Shown here piece after piece: positions 37,801 to 50,600 of a stretch of DNA of 64,000 nucleotides (the stretch's first letter is position 1; every line of letters starts with the position of its first letter). The DNA is from Camarhynchus parvulus (lineage: Eukaryota; Chordata; Aves; Passeriformes; Thraupidae): the NCBI RefSeq assembly GCF_901933205.1, contig NC_044572.1, positions 74,521,465-74,585,464 on the forward strand, read 5' to 3'. The notes beneath the pieces are model-generated. The model saw nothing but the letters and a program-made list of their open reading frames with translations. It searched no databases and had not been told where the DNA came from. Made by a program: the position numbers and the translations under genes.

Positions 37801-40287
37801 TTTGTTTAGGAATATGTCTTGCTGACATAGATTATAGGATCATTTTATTTATGCAACTTAGTGCCATGTAAGTAATTGTTCTAAGTGTTATCTGTCAGTC
37901 ACAGTGTGAGCCGTTACTGTTTAATCTGTACATATCTGGAGGGGTACCTTACCATGAAAATGGAATGGTCATTGAAAGATTATGCAATATGTGATTTTCC
38001 CCCACCACCACCCCCTTGATATTGTTTATCAATAGTGTAAGTGCCTTGTTGAGCAGATGTATTCACCCCAGAGAAAGAGGGAAATCTAGTAAGTACTGTT
38101 TTCATGTCTAGTGATAGGGAACAGAAATACCAGTAACATGCCTAGAACCTTTTCTCACACATCCACACAGTTCAGACTGTCTAATCTATATGTGAGTCCA
38201 CAGTGAAAAGGTACAAAACAAGACTGCAACTCAGTAAAGAATGCAACTTTCTGATCAGATGTGGCGCTGATAAAATGTAGTCCTAGAAGGTACTGGGCTA
38301 ATGTAAAATTCATAGTTATTCTGTCTGACTTTCCAGTCTGATGGGAAATCTTATGAACAATGACAGTAAGGAACTGATGTGGAAATAGTCTTCAGTAAAA
38401 ATGAAAGTCTATATAGTTGTGCTGAATTTTCTGAGTTTGTTTGTTCCTAGGTCAGGTTTGTTTCTCTGAGGGAAAAGAAAAAGAGGAGATGAAATAATCT
38501 TCTTCTATATCCAAACCAGTTCTTGAATATTGCTTTTTATGCTCCTCCTTTTTTCTCAGCACATCTTTCTTACATGTCCTCTGTATAGAACTGAGTAGAG
38601 ATATTGAAGATGGTTGCTTTAAAATTTTTCAAGATGGATACAAGATACACCAAAACAATTAGTTTGCTAGGAAGGGGCATAGTTGTATATCCTTGTCTTA
38701 CAGTGCTGTTTGAAGAGACATGCACTGAGTAAAATTAACTATTTTATTACAATCAGAAGCAGGCATGGGTTTAAAAAGTCTAATACCTGATCTGATGGAT
38801 ATGTTGTGCTTACTGATCACCCTAATCCATAATCAGTTTTGGATGTGCATTGACTCAAATGCTGCTTATTTGGGATATTGTTTCTTTGAGGAGGTTTTAG
38901 CCTGCATAGTTAATTATTCAAAAATCTATTGCACATTGTCAGACTGTGAAGGAGCTGCTAGACGTGTGCAAATTCTATATTCAAGGAAAGATTTAAAGGG
39001 TCATCAAAGCAGAATGCAAACAATATGCTGGTTTTCTCAGACAATAAGCAAATCAGAAAACATGGGAAGAAAGCCTGTTAAAGTGTTTCCAGGATGTGGT
39101 GATGATTCCTTTTCTCAAGAATTGCAAAATTTGTATTAAATCTGGGGAGAGGGAGTAGACTTGGAAGGGAGAAGCAGGGAGCACACAGAAATAATCCCAA
39201 AGGAGACCCCTAAAAGGAGAGGGCTTTGTTCTAGACACTTTGGCTGATTCATCTCTGCGTTGTCTCCATAACTGTTACAGGCATCTTTAAGTATTTATTT
39301 TTTGTTTAGTTCGTGCAGCATTGCATTGTAAATATCATGAAACACTGACACTTTTAACTGACAGTTACTTTGAATTTGGAGATTTCTTTGTTGTATATTG
39401 ATGGAAGGAAATATTGTAGAAAAAAATCTGAGTTTAGATTGAAGGCTTGCATGCAGGGTAGTTGAACAGAAGTGTAATATGCAAGGGTACTAAGTTGGGG
39501 AAAATATACCCAAGCCTGCTAGGTTGTTGCTGCAGCTGTTCCCATTGCTTCAACAAAACAGAAATTGAAGCTGGAATGAGTTGTGGGAAGAAGAGAGAAG
39601 CCAAGATATATTCACAGGTAGGACAGGAAGCTAGGAGGCCAAGGGAGTGTGTGCTGGTTTTTGTTCTGCCTTTTAGTGCTACCTACAAGCTGACGATGTC
39701 CTCCTTCTTTTCTTCGTATGTCTGATTCATCAGAACTCATTGTGCTTTTTCTCCCTTTTTGGGTGTCTTTTGTCCCCTACTCTGTTCAGTAACTTCATTT
39801 TGGCATCTCTTACAATTTAATTTTTTGTTTAATCTGAGTGTTGGCTTTCCCTGGTTGGCTTTTCCTTTAATTTGTCCTGCATTTCCTAACCTTGTTGTCC
39901 CAAGATGTTCTGGGACATTTGTTCATCATTTGTTCATCTAGGTGCCATCAATACAAGTCATAATCATGGATTGTCCTTTCCAGTTTGTTCTTTCTGTTTT
40001 TTTGCACATGTGGACATTTCCCATTTATTTTCTATATATAACAATTTTTGTATTTCTATTGCACTTCCTTACAACAGCTCTCCAGCAGATTTTCTGTTGT
40101 TGGGATCTTGCGCTGCATAGTCAAAAGTACACTATGACCTCCAGGCAGTGGAAGTTAAAATCAAGAGGAACAGCTTTAGGGATTACAGTAATCCTACATG
40201 TGAATACATCCATTCTTGCACAAACCACTTACTATGCTGGCAGAAATCTCGAGAGCTAGAAATTGAGAAAATTTGAAATTTTATATC
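34816..40287. other. AT-rich non-coding DNA, no gene recognised
   Basis: A (ctTT)n-type tract lies at 37140-37160. The largest frame (38765-39139, 124 codons) has no domain, no signal peptide and no matching exon borders that I could see. Confidence 0.5.
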
Positions 40288-40575
40288 CTGCTGCAGTTTA
40301 ACACAAGCTGGCAACAAAGCACCGCTCATTTTCTACATTCTATGGTATGGACTTTCCCTTTGGACACTGTCCTGGCCATGTCCCCTCCCAGCTTCTTGTG
40401 CAGCTCCTCACTGGCAGAATATGATACTGAGAAGTTCTTGATTCAGAGTAAGCACTCCATAACAACCACCAAAAAATCAGTGTTATTAACATTATTCACA
40501 TACTGAATCTAAAGCAAAGCTCTGTACCAGTTACTAAAAAGAAAATTAATTCTTTCCCAGCCAAAACGAGGATGT
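40288..40575 (-). mobile_element. Degraded, internally deleted ERVL-like LTR
   Basis: The plus-strand text follows the complement of a common avian LTR: a left end 'cagtttaacacaagctggcaac', a middle part 'ggccatgtcccctcccagct' then 'tcttgtgcagctcctcactgg', and a right end 'ctttcccagccaaaac'. On the minus strand the right end is the LTR start. The promoter-proximal centre of the LTR appears missing. Recognition is by family resemblance. Confidence 0.65.
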
Positions 40576-43500
40576 ATGATTACACTACACATCTTCTAAC
40601 TCTCAAAAACATAAACTACCAAAATTCTTTCTCTGTTAGTCTCCCATCTTAAATGAGAGGTAACATTTGAGGAATGAAGCTTACATTCAGCATAACTAAA
40701 AATATCAGAATCTACACCTCACTGAAAAAGAGAAATTAAAAAGCTGAAGTAATATCTTTGACTCTAAAATAAAATAAGAGTGTTACCTGAGAACTAAATA
40801 AAAGAAGATATAATTTTGGCACTGAAAAAGACAGCAGTGATCACGACAACATTTGAAATACAGTGTGCATTTTTAGGACCTCATTATGATAGAAGTATTA
40901 ATGAAATGAGGCAATAAAGAAAAGGGCAGGAAAGAGCATTTAGAATAGAGACTCAAGGATTTCAGTTATTCAGAAAATTAGATAATCAAGGTTCAAATAC
41001 TAGAAAAAACAGATTAAGCAGGGAAGAGACTGTAAAGGACAATTGATAGAAGATAATTCAAGCTGGTGTCAAGTTAAAGAATCAGATGGCAAAAGTTCAA
41101 GGTCACCTCTTTTCATTCTAGAGTAATTCATAAATGAAAATGCAATAGAAGCCATATTTTGTAAATGTGTGGTGCTTTCATAGTGGACTGATAGCACTTT
41201 GTAAAAACAAATAGAATGCAAATAAACAAAATCCTTCCTTTTTGCAGGGAAAGGATAGTAATTTTTAGGAATCAAAGAAAGAAAGATAATATAAAAGATA
41301 CTGCTGCTTCATAAGGTTCCACATAGGCTCTACACATAGAAAGAAGCTTCATTGTGCCCTGTGAGTCCACTCTCACCCTTGTCCTGCTCTTATTAACCTG
41401 CAGAATATAACGGTTTTATCTTTCAGTTTTATCATGTCTTGTTATATTTAATTTTATGCTGTAGAATCTAGAAGTTAGTATCTTTTAAGAACATAGTAAA
41501 CCCTGTGTTATAGATTTTGGAAACTTGATTGATTGGGTTTTTTTTTTTTTAGTTGCTCTTATGACTCTTGGGAGATTTTACTCAGAATCTCTATGCACTG
41601 AGGATTTACAAGAATGAAAAAATTTTGTTCATTTTTGTCACATCTCACCCAGTGGAAAAAGGTAGGCTGCTTTAATTCTTTCTGTGTAGTAACAGGAGGG
41701 ATAATAACATTTATCCAGGGGTCTTTGCAAATATAACAATATTTATTGGCAACAGCTGAACAGATTTGAATTTGAGACTGAGCAAAACAATCAACAGTAT
41801 CAAAACAACATACATTTGCTCTCACAGAAGGGAAGAGGAAAAGAGAAAGAAAGATATCTGATAGGGATAGTGATAGGGACACAGAAAAAGAAAGATATCA
41901 CTGGCCTTGGATCCAACAACACTGGTCAGTCTATCGTGGTGGTAATCCACTGGTGGTTAATTTTATGGTACCAAAGCACCACAGAATCTATTGTGGAAAG
42001 ACAAATAACAACCCAAAGCTTCTACAAGATTTCCATGTAATGTAATGGCACTGAGAAGGATACTTTAAATAATGAAAAAAATTGACTTAATTTTGGAGGA
42101 GTGCTATCTGCATATAACTTAGCATCCTAGATTATGTTTTACACATATGATTTAACATTTTGCAATTACAATTTTACTAGGGCCAAATGAATCCAAGAAA
42201 CATGGCTATTTCCTTCTGTATTTAAATACTAAAATAATTTACACCATAAATCTATCTTACCAAGTCTGAAGCATTAAAGTGCCAACTGATCCTTTTTTTA
42301 TATAATCAGGGTTACAAAATATCCCATTTTCCACAAACAGCTTTTCACTGTCCTACAATTCTGTCCTGAGAGGAGGACAGAAAAAAGAAATAGGATTTTA
42401 GATATTTTCCTGAAGTACATGGGTGACAGAAAGTTTGGCAGCAAACTGTTTCTGTGATTAGGCTGAAGGACATATGGAACTCCCACACACATCCATTACA
42501 AACGAAGTACATCTATGAAGACTTCCAAAGTGTTCCAGATGCCTCAGACTGAATGCCCTTGTAGTTCAGAAGAAGCTACTGACAGAAATCTTGAACAATA
42601 TGTAGGAAGAATTTGATGCACATGTCTAAAGTCATCTTAGGGTGCTTTTTCAAACACCCTAGACAAGGAGAGCTTATGTAGATAGCAGACAAAGGGAAAT
42701 GTACCATCTCCAAATACAGCTGGTTAAAAGGATACCCCTGTACATTGAAATAAATACTTGCCAGTGATAGCTCTGTGCAAGATCTTCAGGTTCAGAGGTT
42801 TATCTTGCTCAGGGCATCAGTAAGAACGCAGAACTGAAAGAAGCCACCTTCCACCAGATTCTTTGGTGCTGAATGACCTCTGAACAATTCAGGGAGATAG
42901 AGATAACAGAAGCTCTTCTGAGTGAAAGAATAAAGAACTGAAAACCTCACTGAACATAAAGGGAGTCAGGGAGTTGGTAACGATCTAACAGTTCTTCACT
43001 ATGCACTTCACTAGTGTTTCAAACATCACAGCTGGTTTCACATGTACACATCATGGTAAATTAAGTACTTCAGTTGTACTTCCTAATCAAAAATTGTGAG
43101 AGAAGAAAAAGTTAGAAAGGTTAATGCCCCAATACCCAGCAGCTTGCAAAAGCAGGGTGGTGCTTTTCTGAGGCCAGGTCTGAACATCTGAGGACAAAAA
43201 ACTGGAGGCGAAAAAGACTGAGTCTCAAGAGGAGGAATGCATGCCCAGTGATGTTTCTTCAGTACAGTAATTAATGTTAAAAAGACTTCCCCTACACAGT
43301 TCTGACTTCCTTCTTCAATTAAGTAATTGATAGGATTTTGGGGAAGGGCATGTGCATCCTGATCTTTTAATTAGATTGTCAAATTGCTATGATCTGCCAC
43401 AGTTTTCTCTGGTTTTTAAATCTGTATGTGTGAATATAGACTGCGATACTAATTATTCATGTGAGTTTACATGGGCAGTCAGAATGTTCAGATTGCAAAG

Positions 43501-46252
43501 ATCTTCTGGAAGTCATGTATTGCCATCTTCTGCCTAGAACAAAATATTATCTAATTGGTCAGGGCCTATCTGTATGTAATGTTTTTTCTCTCTATGTGTA
43601 AATAAGCACGTTGCCAAATAATTCAAATTTATTATGACTCTTGTATTTATTAATTTGCTGGGTCATCTCTGGGCTTCTTAGTATTCTTGTAGTTGGACAG
43701 CTGCTTGTACTTCTTTTAAAGTTCTGATAATTTTTAAGTAATTACTGAAATCTTTGTCTGCCATCAGATAAAAGAATCCAATAATTTTGGTAACTACAAA
43801 TTACCAAATTGCAAATACAAACACTGAGCAGTAAGTAAGTAAGAGATATATTCAGAGACTCCATTCAGTCCGTTCAGAGACTCAAGATCTTATAGTGGTT
43901 CTGCAAATTGTTTTAATCTTTTTGGTACCATATTTCTGAATGTTAGTTACTTACTAAGGTCAGATTTTATTGCTGATGGCGTTAGAGCATGATATATGGT
44001 GTTTTTTTCATTTGCAGTATTTTTATGTATTTTAAATAAATAATACTTAAATTCAATGACAGTAATCAGCCAGATTTAAAAGACAACATGAACTCTGTAC
44101 AGCATGCACAAAGGTAGTTATTGTAAGGACTAAAGTGTTGTTATGATTATGAATGTAAGAGAGAGCCTGTCAAATCTTTTTTAGAACATTTCTTGTGTCA
44201 ATAGGGATATTTCAAAATATTTTATCATGACTTCTACCAACTTTTTTTTAACCAGTTGTTAAAAAGTTGAATTAATCCACTTATGCATATGACTGCCTTG
44301 CTGGTGCTATTTTGGGTTTGGCATTGTCATGTATCTAGCACACTCTGAGCAGTTCAGAGCAGCTAGGCTTTTTTTGGTTTTTTCTGAATTGTTGGCTATT
44401 CTTGACCAAATTGTTCAAAAACTCTACACAACAAAATGAAAAATACTATATTAACCCCACCCATTCATAATTAATGAAACCTCTCCAGCCAGATAGAATA
44501 GCTTTATAATCACTTTTCCCAAGGTGTAGAGTTTTAGAACAGATGTTCTCCTTCTGTTTCTTTTGATACTAGGAGACATTAAGCAATGTTTGATTTTATC
44601 TGTGAGATATCATAGTAAATATAGTAGCTACATACTCACTACAATTCTTTTCACTCGACTGAGTTGCCAGGAGAAAGAACGGCCTGGAAATATCCAGCTA
44701 TGTTTCTAACTTCTTAAAAAGAAAAGAAATTCAGTGACATGGTAGAGGAGATTTGACAGAAATAATGATCAGTAGTTCCTGAGGAAAATTATTTTGCAAT
44801 TTCAAAAATATGAAAAGATTTAAAAAATTATATATAAATTACGTAATCAAATCTGATTATCCAAACCATTGTAGGTGTTATAGTAGATGGGACACTGGAG
44901 TGCTTAGACAAAGATATGAATTCCCAGACTGCAGATAATCTGAAAGAGGCAATTTTAGAAGGTTGCATTGAGATCAAACACTGCATTATAGTTTTATCTG
45001 TCCGATTCAGGAGTTGGAAAAGGCTGACAAAAGTCTCACAACGAATTTACAACAAACTACACATTGAATAGAAGTAAATGCGTGTTTCTCTGAGTGACAT
45101 TTCTTCTATTTTTTCTTCTCTCGGAAGTGGAATTACAGGTTAATTGACACTAACACAAGTGCTGGCTGCAAAACACAAAATACTGCTGAGTTCACAAAGG
45201 CATTTGCAATTGCTTTTTTGGAAACATAATGCATTCCTGTAGAAAATGCTGTTTTAATGTAGCATAAAAATACAATTTAATCTCCAAGCAGGTGTGACTG
45301 TAAATGGGGAGAAAGTGTAGTTACTGTTCTTTCTTGTTATCGATCCCTCTAGTTATTTTGCCTCATCATAAGAATTATAGTTTTTATAGCATCAGAGCTA
45401 ATTCATGCACCAGAAATGGATGATTATATTTATCTTTTTATGCAGAAATAATAGTTACACATTCTACATTTACAAGAAACACTACTGGTTAGAAATTTCA
45501 TTTCTGAAGTTAAATAGCTAATATGTTGGATGTAGGATAGGACAGATGGTTAAGTAGGTAGAGCATCAAGTTACTGGGCCATGACAGTGATGCAATACTT
45601 AAACAGGAAATGTTCCTCAATCTGGTCACCTATGAGCATATGTATTCCTTCTATTTTTTTTGAAAGCAAACACTAGTGTTTGCAATGATATGCTTCTAAA
45701 CAATTTCACTTTTTTCTTTATCTGCATTGCTTCAAAACTTGAGAAATAAGAGAATTAAAATGTACTTATTAACATTTATTTATCTCAATGTGAATTAATT
45801 GCAGCAATGCATATGGTTTTATTCCTATAGAGAATTAGTTTTTTTAATACATTTTATTATTATCATTATCTATAGGCCTAATTTAGCTGCTCTTATCTGT
45901 ATTCACAGCAATAGCAAATTTATTATTTCTGTGAACATACTACTTGGACTACCTACAGGGATTTCTCTCCTTTGCACAGAGTAATTTGTGAATTTTCATG
46001 GTTACCTGAAAATTGTTATTACTACTAATCTAGAAAACTCTTGGAGAACCACAAAACAAATATTATGATAAAGAATTGTCAGAAATACTTGTTGAGATTG
46101 AGATAACAATTTCAGGACATTGGTATCTAGTTTCCCAAAACTCTATGCTTTTAAAATTATTAGATGTTATATCAACTTGAGGAGTCTTTATATAGGCCAC
46201 AGCTGTTGTTAAAAGTAAATAGTATTATCTAGGATGAGCAAATTGATGAGGA
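40576..46252. other. AT-rich non-coding DNA, no gene recognised
   Basis: Contains a GATA/GAAA-rich patch at 41830-41900 and a T-run near 41540. 42480-42960 is less AT-rich and could be an old repeat, but no family was recognised. Confidence 0.5.
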
Positions 46253-46376
46253 ACATGTAATTACTGATTTCCTGAAAATGTCCTGGTTTACGACTTTTTA
46301 GCTATTTAAAAGTTTACATGTAATTACTGATTTCCTGAAAATGTCTGGTTTATGACTTTTAGCTATTTAAACATTT
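46253..46376. repeat. 63-bp tandem duplication
   Basis: Copy one (46253-46315) and copy two (46316 to about 46376) both start acatgtaattactgatttcc and both end in agctatttaaa. They differ by a few single-base changes and two 1-bp deletions. Confidence 0.9.
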
Positions 46377-48189
46377 AAACCTTATCAATGAGAAATCACT
46401 GAGAATTAGACTAGAATTCAGGTTTTTAATTTCGAGACTCTAGTATAAATATTCAATCTGTATTACTCTGGGCTTTGTGATGGGGAGAGAGGGAAAATCT
46501 GCTTATTCATGATCATACTCAACTTCTTGACTGTGCTTGTTTCCTGGAATATTCTGTCTCATTCATCATAAGCTCTACACTATTTACCACCTATGAAGTA
46601 CAGATCTAACTGGAAACAGAATTTCTATGCTTTTTTTTTAATGGAAACCAGTTTAATGAAGTAGCAGATACCACTTGGAAATAGAATGAAACCTGTAACT
46701 ATATGATGATATAGTCACAAAGTGATGAAAATAAATATCCTTTAATTTTGATGAACATTGCTACGTCCTCTTAATGCTGTTGTAACATCATCTTTCAATG
46801 TAATGTATATATTAATGCTCTTTGGTTCAAAGAATTATTATTTGAGCTATCATAGTACATTGAAATAAAAAGCATGAGATCTGCAGTGGTTAAGATTTCT
46901 GAAGAGATGACCTAGACAAGGTTAATATAAAAAAAACTAATTTTGACTGTCTGCTCTTTGCAGAGAATGAGTTAAAATTGATTTTTCTGGCCCAGTTTTT
47001 AAGGACTGCTATATTCCTTTCCTTGTGCTCAATGTCCACTTATACTGTCATTTCTCCGGAGAGATGAAAATTGAAAGAGATAAAAAAGTCAACAGGATGG
47101 AAGTATTATTCTGGTTGGGAAAAACTGGAATTTGTGACATGAAGAGATAAAAGACTGGTTTAGGTTTTTAGAAGGAATCTGTTATAAAGCCAGAAGTGGT
47201 AAACCAGATGCATTAAGTACGAAAATGCAAGAATTTCATCTATAGTACAGCTATCATCATCAAGCTCTCCATTATGTGAATTCTTAACTTTCTATGGAAA
47301 CAATAGAGTAATTTTCTCATTTATGATGTCTTTATTTAAAGAAACCCAGGAGATGTTCTGTAAGTGTGAGGCTGTTCGTCTTCTTGGTGACTGGATTAGA
47401 TGTGGAATCTTCTGTGATATTGGCTCAAGTCCTATTACAACTCCAGTAAATTCACAGCAACTATGGTAGAAAATTAATATGATGAGTCTTGTATAATCAC
47501 TGCTAGATTTTTTTTCTTTTTGAAGAATTATTAAAAAAAACCAAAAAACAAAAACCCTAAAAATCCACACTCCAAACCCTGAAATCCTCCCTGCATGTGT
47601 TTCAAGTCTCTGTGCAGATTCAGAACTCAAATTTTTTTAACCTCATTCTCCAATTGGAGCAAAACTAGTGGCAACAGCAGATTGTTATTCTCAGAATGAG
47701 CAAAAGGCATGGAGCAGATGTGATGCCTCTCTGAGCAAACAATATCAGAGCCATGAGGCAAGCAAGATACTCTAGGAAGCATGATTTTGGCTTTGTTATT
47801 CCCTGTGCTGGAGAGGGCAAAACTGCTTATAACCGGTAGAACAGCTGTTAGTGCATTCAGCTTCACTCAATTGTTTGTAAGTAGCAGAGAGATGTGCATC
47901 ACTTGGGGCACTCAGCGTCAAAGTCACTGGAGGTTTCTTCATATCTATGTTATACATTCTAAAAGAAGAAAATATTATATTTACTGTCTTCCTAGCAGAG
48001 GTCTCTGAAACTTCATTGTGTAATGCATACAGTAAATGGAATGGCACTGGAAACCTTCCTCTGCTTCTAAGCCCTAGGCATTATTATTTGTATTAATCTA
48101 TTTCTGACAATAGAAGAATATATTACATGCTGTTTTATAATCAAATATCCATTTGCATAAGCTGAAACTAGTGATTTTTCCCCAGAGAT
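46377..48189. other. AT-rich non-coding DNA, no gene recognised
   Basis: The 112-codon minus frame at 47292-47630 includes a C/A-rich stretch and no domain. No repeat family recognised. Confidence 0.5.
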
Positions 48190-48555
48190 TTCACAGAAAC
48201 AATTAGGTTGGAAAACACCTCTGAGATCATCAAATCCAACTTATGACCTAACATTGTTATGTCAGTAGACCATGGCACTATGTGCCATGGCAAATCTTTC
48301 CTTAAGTATTTCCAGGGATGGTGACTCCAGCACCACCCCAGGAAGACCATTTCAAAATCTAGTCACCTTTTCTGTGAAGAATTTTTTCCTAATGTCCTAC
48401 CTAATCCTCCCATGGTACAGTTTAAGCCTGTGTCCTCTTGTCCTGTCACTGGTTGCCTGGGAGAAGAGACCAACTTCCACCTGGCTACAACCACCTTTCA
48501 CGTAGCTCCAGAGAGTGATAAGGTCACTCCTGAGCCTCCTCTTCTCCAAGCTAAA
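48190..48555 (-). repeat. CR1 LINE, 3' half (ORF2 C-terminus and 3' UTR), interrupted copy
   Basis: The minus strand encodes the conserved CR1 C-terminal stretch ([31 protein letters not shown]) up to a stop at 48397. The frame then shifts into SPSLEILKE-like codons and the 3' UTR, with ggttggaaaacacctctgag on the plus strand marking the end. It continues at 49815 on the other side of an LTR insertion. Dead copy. Confidence 0.92.
48551..48555. repeat. Target-site duplication, left copy (CTAAA)
   Basis: CTAAA directly precedes the LTR start TGTCGTGG. The same five bases follow the LTR end at 49810-49814. Confidence 0.85.
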
Positions 48556-49809
48556 TGTCGTGGGTTTACAGGAAGCAGGTTTTCTGGGAATGGAGTGGCC
48601 AGAGGCCAATAGGTGTCCAGATTTTAAATTGACACCAGGCTTGGCCACTGAGGGTGGATGCGCCTCTGAGAACACAGGGGTTAGAAGCAGAGCACTCCCT
48701 TGGGCTCTCTCTTTGATTTCCGGCCAGCAAAGAGGCAAGGCCTCCCCTGCCCGGCTTCGAGCTGGGTGGGGGAGAGGAACACCTGCAGCCCGGCAGAGGT
48801 AGGCCTGACCCCTCAGGATGGAAGGGTGGTGGGGGCACCAGGAGGCGTTGGGCAGCCCCCCCCCAGGAGAGACAGAGGGAGAGAGGCCCCGAGAAGATTT
48901 GGGCAGCCCCCCACTAGAAGATGAGAGAGAGAAAGCTGCTACGGGCCTGTGGCCTTGAAGTGATATCAGCCTGTGAAGAAGGAGGGGGAAGGGGGGAGTG
49001 CAGCAGGGAAGGAACCTGGCTGAGTGCAGAAGTTTGTTAACCCCTTTATGGACAATGAAGACCTCACAGAGCATTTGGACCTTTCCCGGAGGGGAGATGG
49101 AGTGAATGATAAAGAGGAAATGGGCAAGAGAATGACAGTCAGAGCAGTGAGTGAGGCTGGGAGAGTAAAGAAGAGGCCGGAAAGAGATGATGGAGTAGCT
49201 GGTTGCTGGACTCTTTTTGGTACAGCCATGGACAGAACCATGCTTCCTCGCGACACAGAGGCTGCATGCAGGGGGGAGGCGATGGCTCAGAACTGAGAGG
49301 GTTCAGTTTTGGAGACCACCCGGCCCCAGGGGGTAGACAAGTATGGGGGGGACAAGAGGTCCCGAGATGAGAGAAAACTGTGCTTTTTTTGGAACTGGTC
49401 AAAGCACCCTTAAAAGGATAACCCTTGAAGCAGCTCTGTTCCTTGTCCAGTGGTGAGAGCGCTGGGCATGCAAGGAAGAGGTCACCATGGCCCCAAGAAG
49501 GACTCCTCTCCTCTTGATGGACTGAAATTGAGTATTTACAGGGTGATGGATGGAGAGTTGAAATTTGGAAGATGTATTGGAAATGTGGTGGGGGGAGGAG
49601 GAAATGCTTTTTGTGGAGTTTTCATTTTCCAGGTGTGTGTGTGCGTGTGTGTGTGTGTGTTTTTTTTTTCCTTTTGTAGTTTAGTTAATAAACTTTTTTT
49701 TCTAAGGCAGAGGCCTGCTTTGCTTATTTCCTGGTCACATCTCACAGCAAACACCAGGGAAGTATATTTTCATGGGGCACTGGCATTGTGCCAATGTCAA
49801 ACCATGACA
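48556..49809 (+). mobile_element. Full-length solo LTR (1254 bp) inserted in a CR1
   Basis: Starts TGTCGTGG and ends CCATGACA, giving imperfect inverted termini (TGTCGTGG against TGTCATGG), and is bracketed by CTAAA. The plus strand has an AATAAA signal at 49687-49692 followed by ~117 bp of U5-like sequence, and a GT microsatellite (49633-49660) just upstream. A TATA-like 'ttaaaagg' lies near 49411. Composition is more GC-rich than the surroundings. There is no internal retroviral coding sequence, so it most likely arose by LTR-LTR recombination. The family is probably ERVL-like, judged by its termini. Confidence 0.88.
49633..49660. repeat. GT dinucleotide microsatellite
   Basis: (gt)n with one gc interruption, followed by a T-run, inside the solo LTR. 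Confidence 0.9.
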
Positions 49810-49814
49810 CTAAA
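49810..49814. repeat. Target-site duplication, right copy (CTAAA)
   Basis: Matches 48551-48555. Removing the LTR and one copy restores a continuous CR1 text (ccaagctaaacaacccc). Confidence 0.85.
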
Positions 49815-50600
49815 CAACCCCAGGTCCCTCAGCTGTTCCTTGTAACACTTGTGTTCCAGACACTTCACCAGCTCTGTTCAGTTTTTCTGGACGCTTTCTG
49901 GAATTTCAATGTCCTTCCTGAACTGAGAGGCCCAGAAGTAAATACAGCACTTGAGATGTGGTCTCACCAGTGCTAAGTATGGGGGGAAAATCACTGCCCT
50001 GGTCCTGCTGGCCGCACTATTGCAGATCCTGGCCAGGATGCCATTGGTCTTCTTGGCCACCTGGGCACAGCTGGCTCACGTTCAGCTGCTTTGGATCAGT
50101 CTTTTTCCACTGGACAGCTTTCCAGCCACTTTGTCTCTAGCCTGTAGCCCTGCATGGTGTTGTTTGTGGCCAAAATGTAGGACCTGGTACTTTGTTTTGT
50201 TGAACCTTATGCTGTTGGTATTGGCACATCAATCCAGCCTGTCCAGTCCTGCTTGCAGGGCCTTCCTACACTCCAGAAGATTGACACTGTGACTCAGCTT
50301 GGTGTTATCTGCAAATTTGCTAATGCTAGACTCAATCCCTGTGTGCAATTCATCAAAAGATGCATTAAACAGGACTGAGCCCAACACTGAGCCCTGGGGT
50401 GCACTACTATTGACTGGTCACCAACTGGATGCAGCACCATTCATCACAACTCTCTGGGCCTGGCCATCCAGCCAGTTCTTAACCCAGCCAACAGTGCAGC
50501 TGTCCAAGCCATGGGCTGCCAGCTTTTCCAGGAGAATGCCATGGGAAATGACACACGCCAGTGTTAAGGCTTTGCTTGAGTCCAGATAGACTACATCAAT
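49815..50600 (-). repeat. CR1 LINE, reverse transcriptase part of the interrupted copy
   Basis: Minus-strand reading gives RT pieces in order from 50600 leftward: YLDSSKA (motif A region), LLEKLAAHGLD, WVKNWLDG, PQGSVLG, then KFADNTKL (about 50303-50320), where the usual FADD box has its second Asp changed to Asn. Further on are KKTNGILARI and RPHLKC. Stops and frameshifts interrupt it (for example before PVNSSAPQGS). The 5' end is truncated near 50600. Non-functional. Confidence 0.92.

Noticed and set aside
38765..39139. 124-codon plus frame, the longest outside transposons and low-complexity DNA
   Set aside because: No domain, no hydrophobic leader, no exon borders, and AT-rich codon use like its surroundings. 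Within the length expected by chance in 64 kb.
45540..45610. tRNA-like text (ggttaagtaggtagagcatc) resembling a D-arm / A box
   Set aside because: No B box, no acceptor stem pairing and no T-arm follow. At most an ancient SINE or tRNA relic.
49139..49402. Overlapping ~90-codon frames on both strands inside the solo LTR
   Set aside because: A GC-rich LTR produces stop-poor frames. No protein similarity is recognised and the frames conflict with each other.
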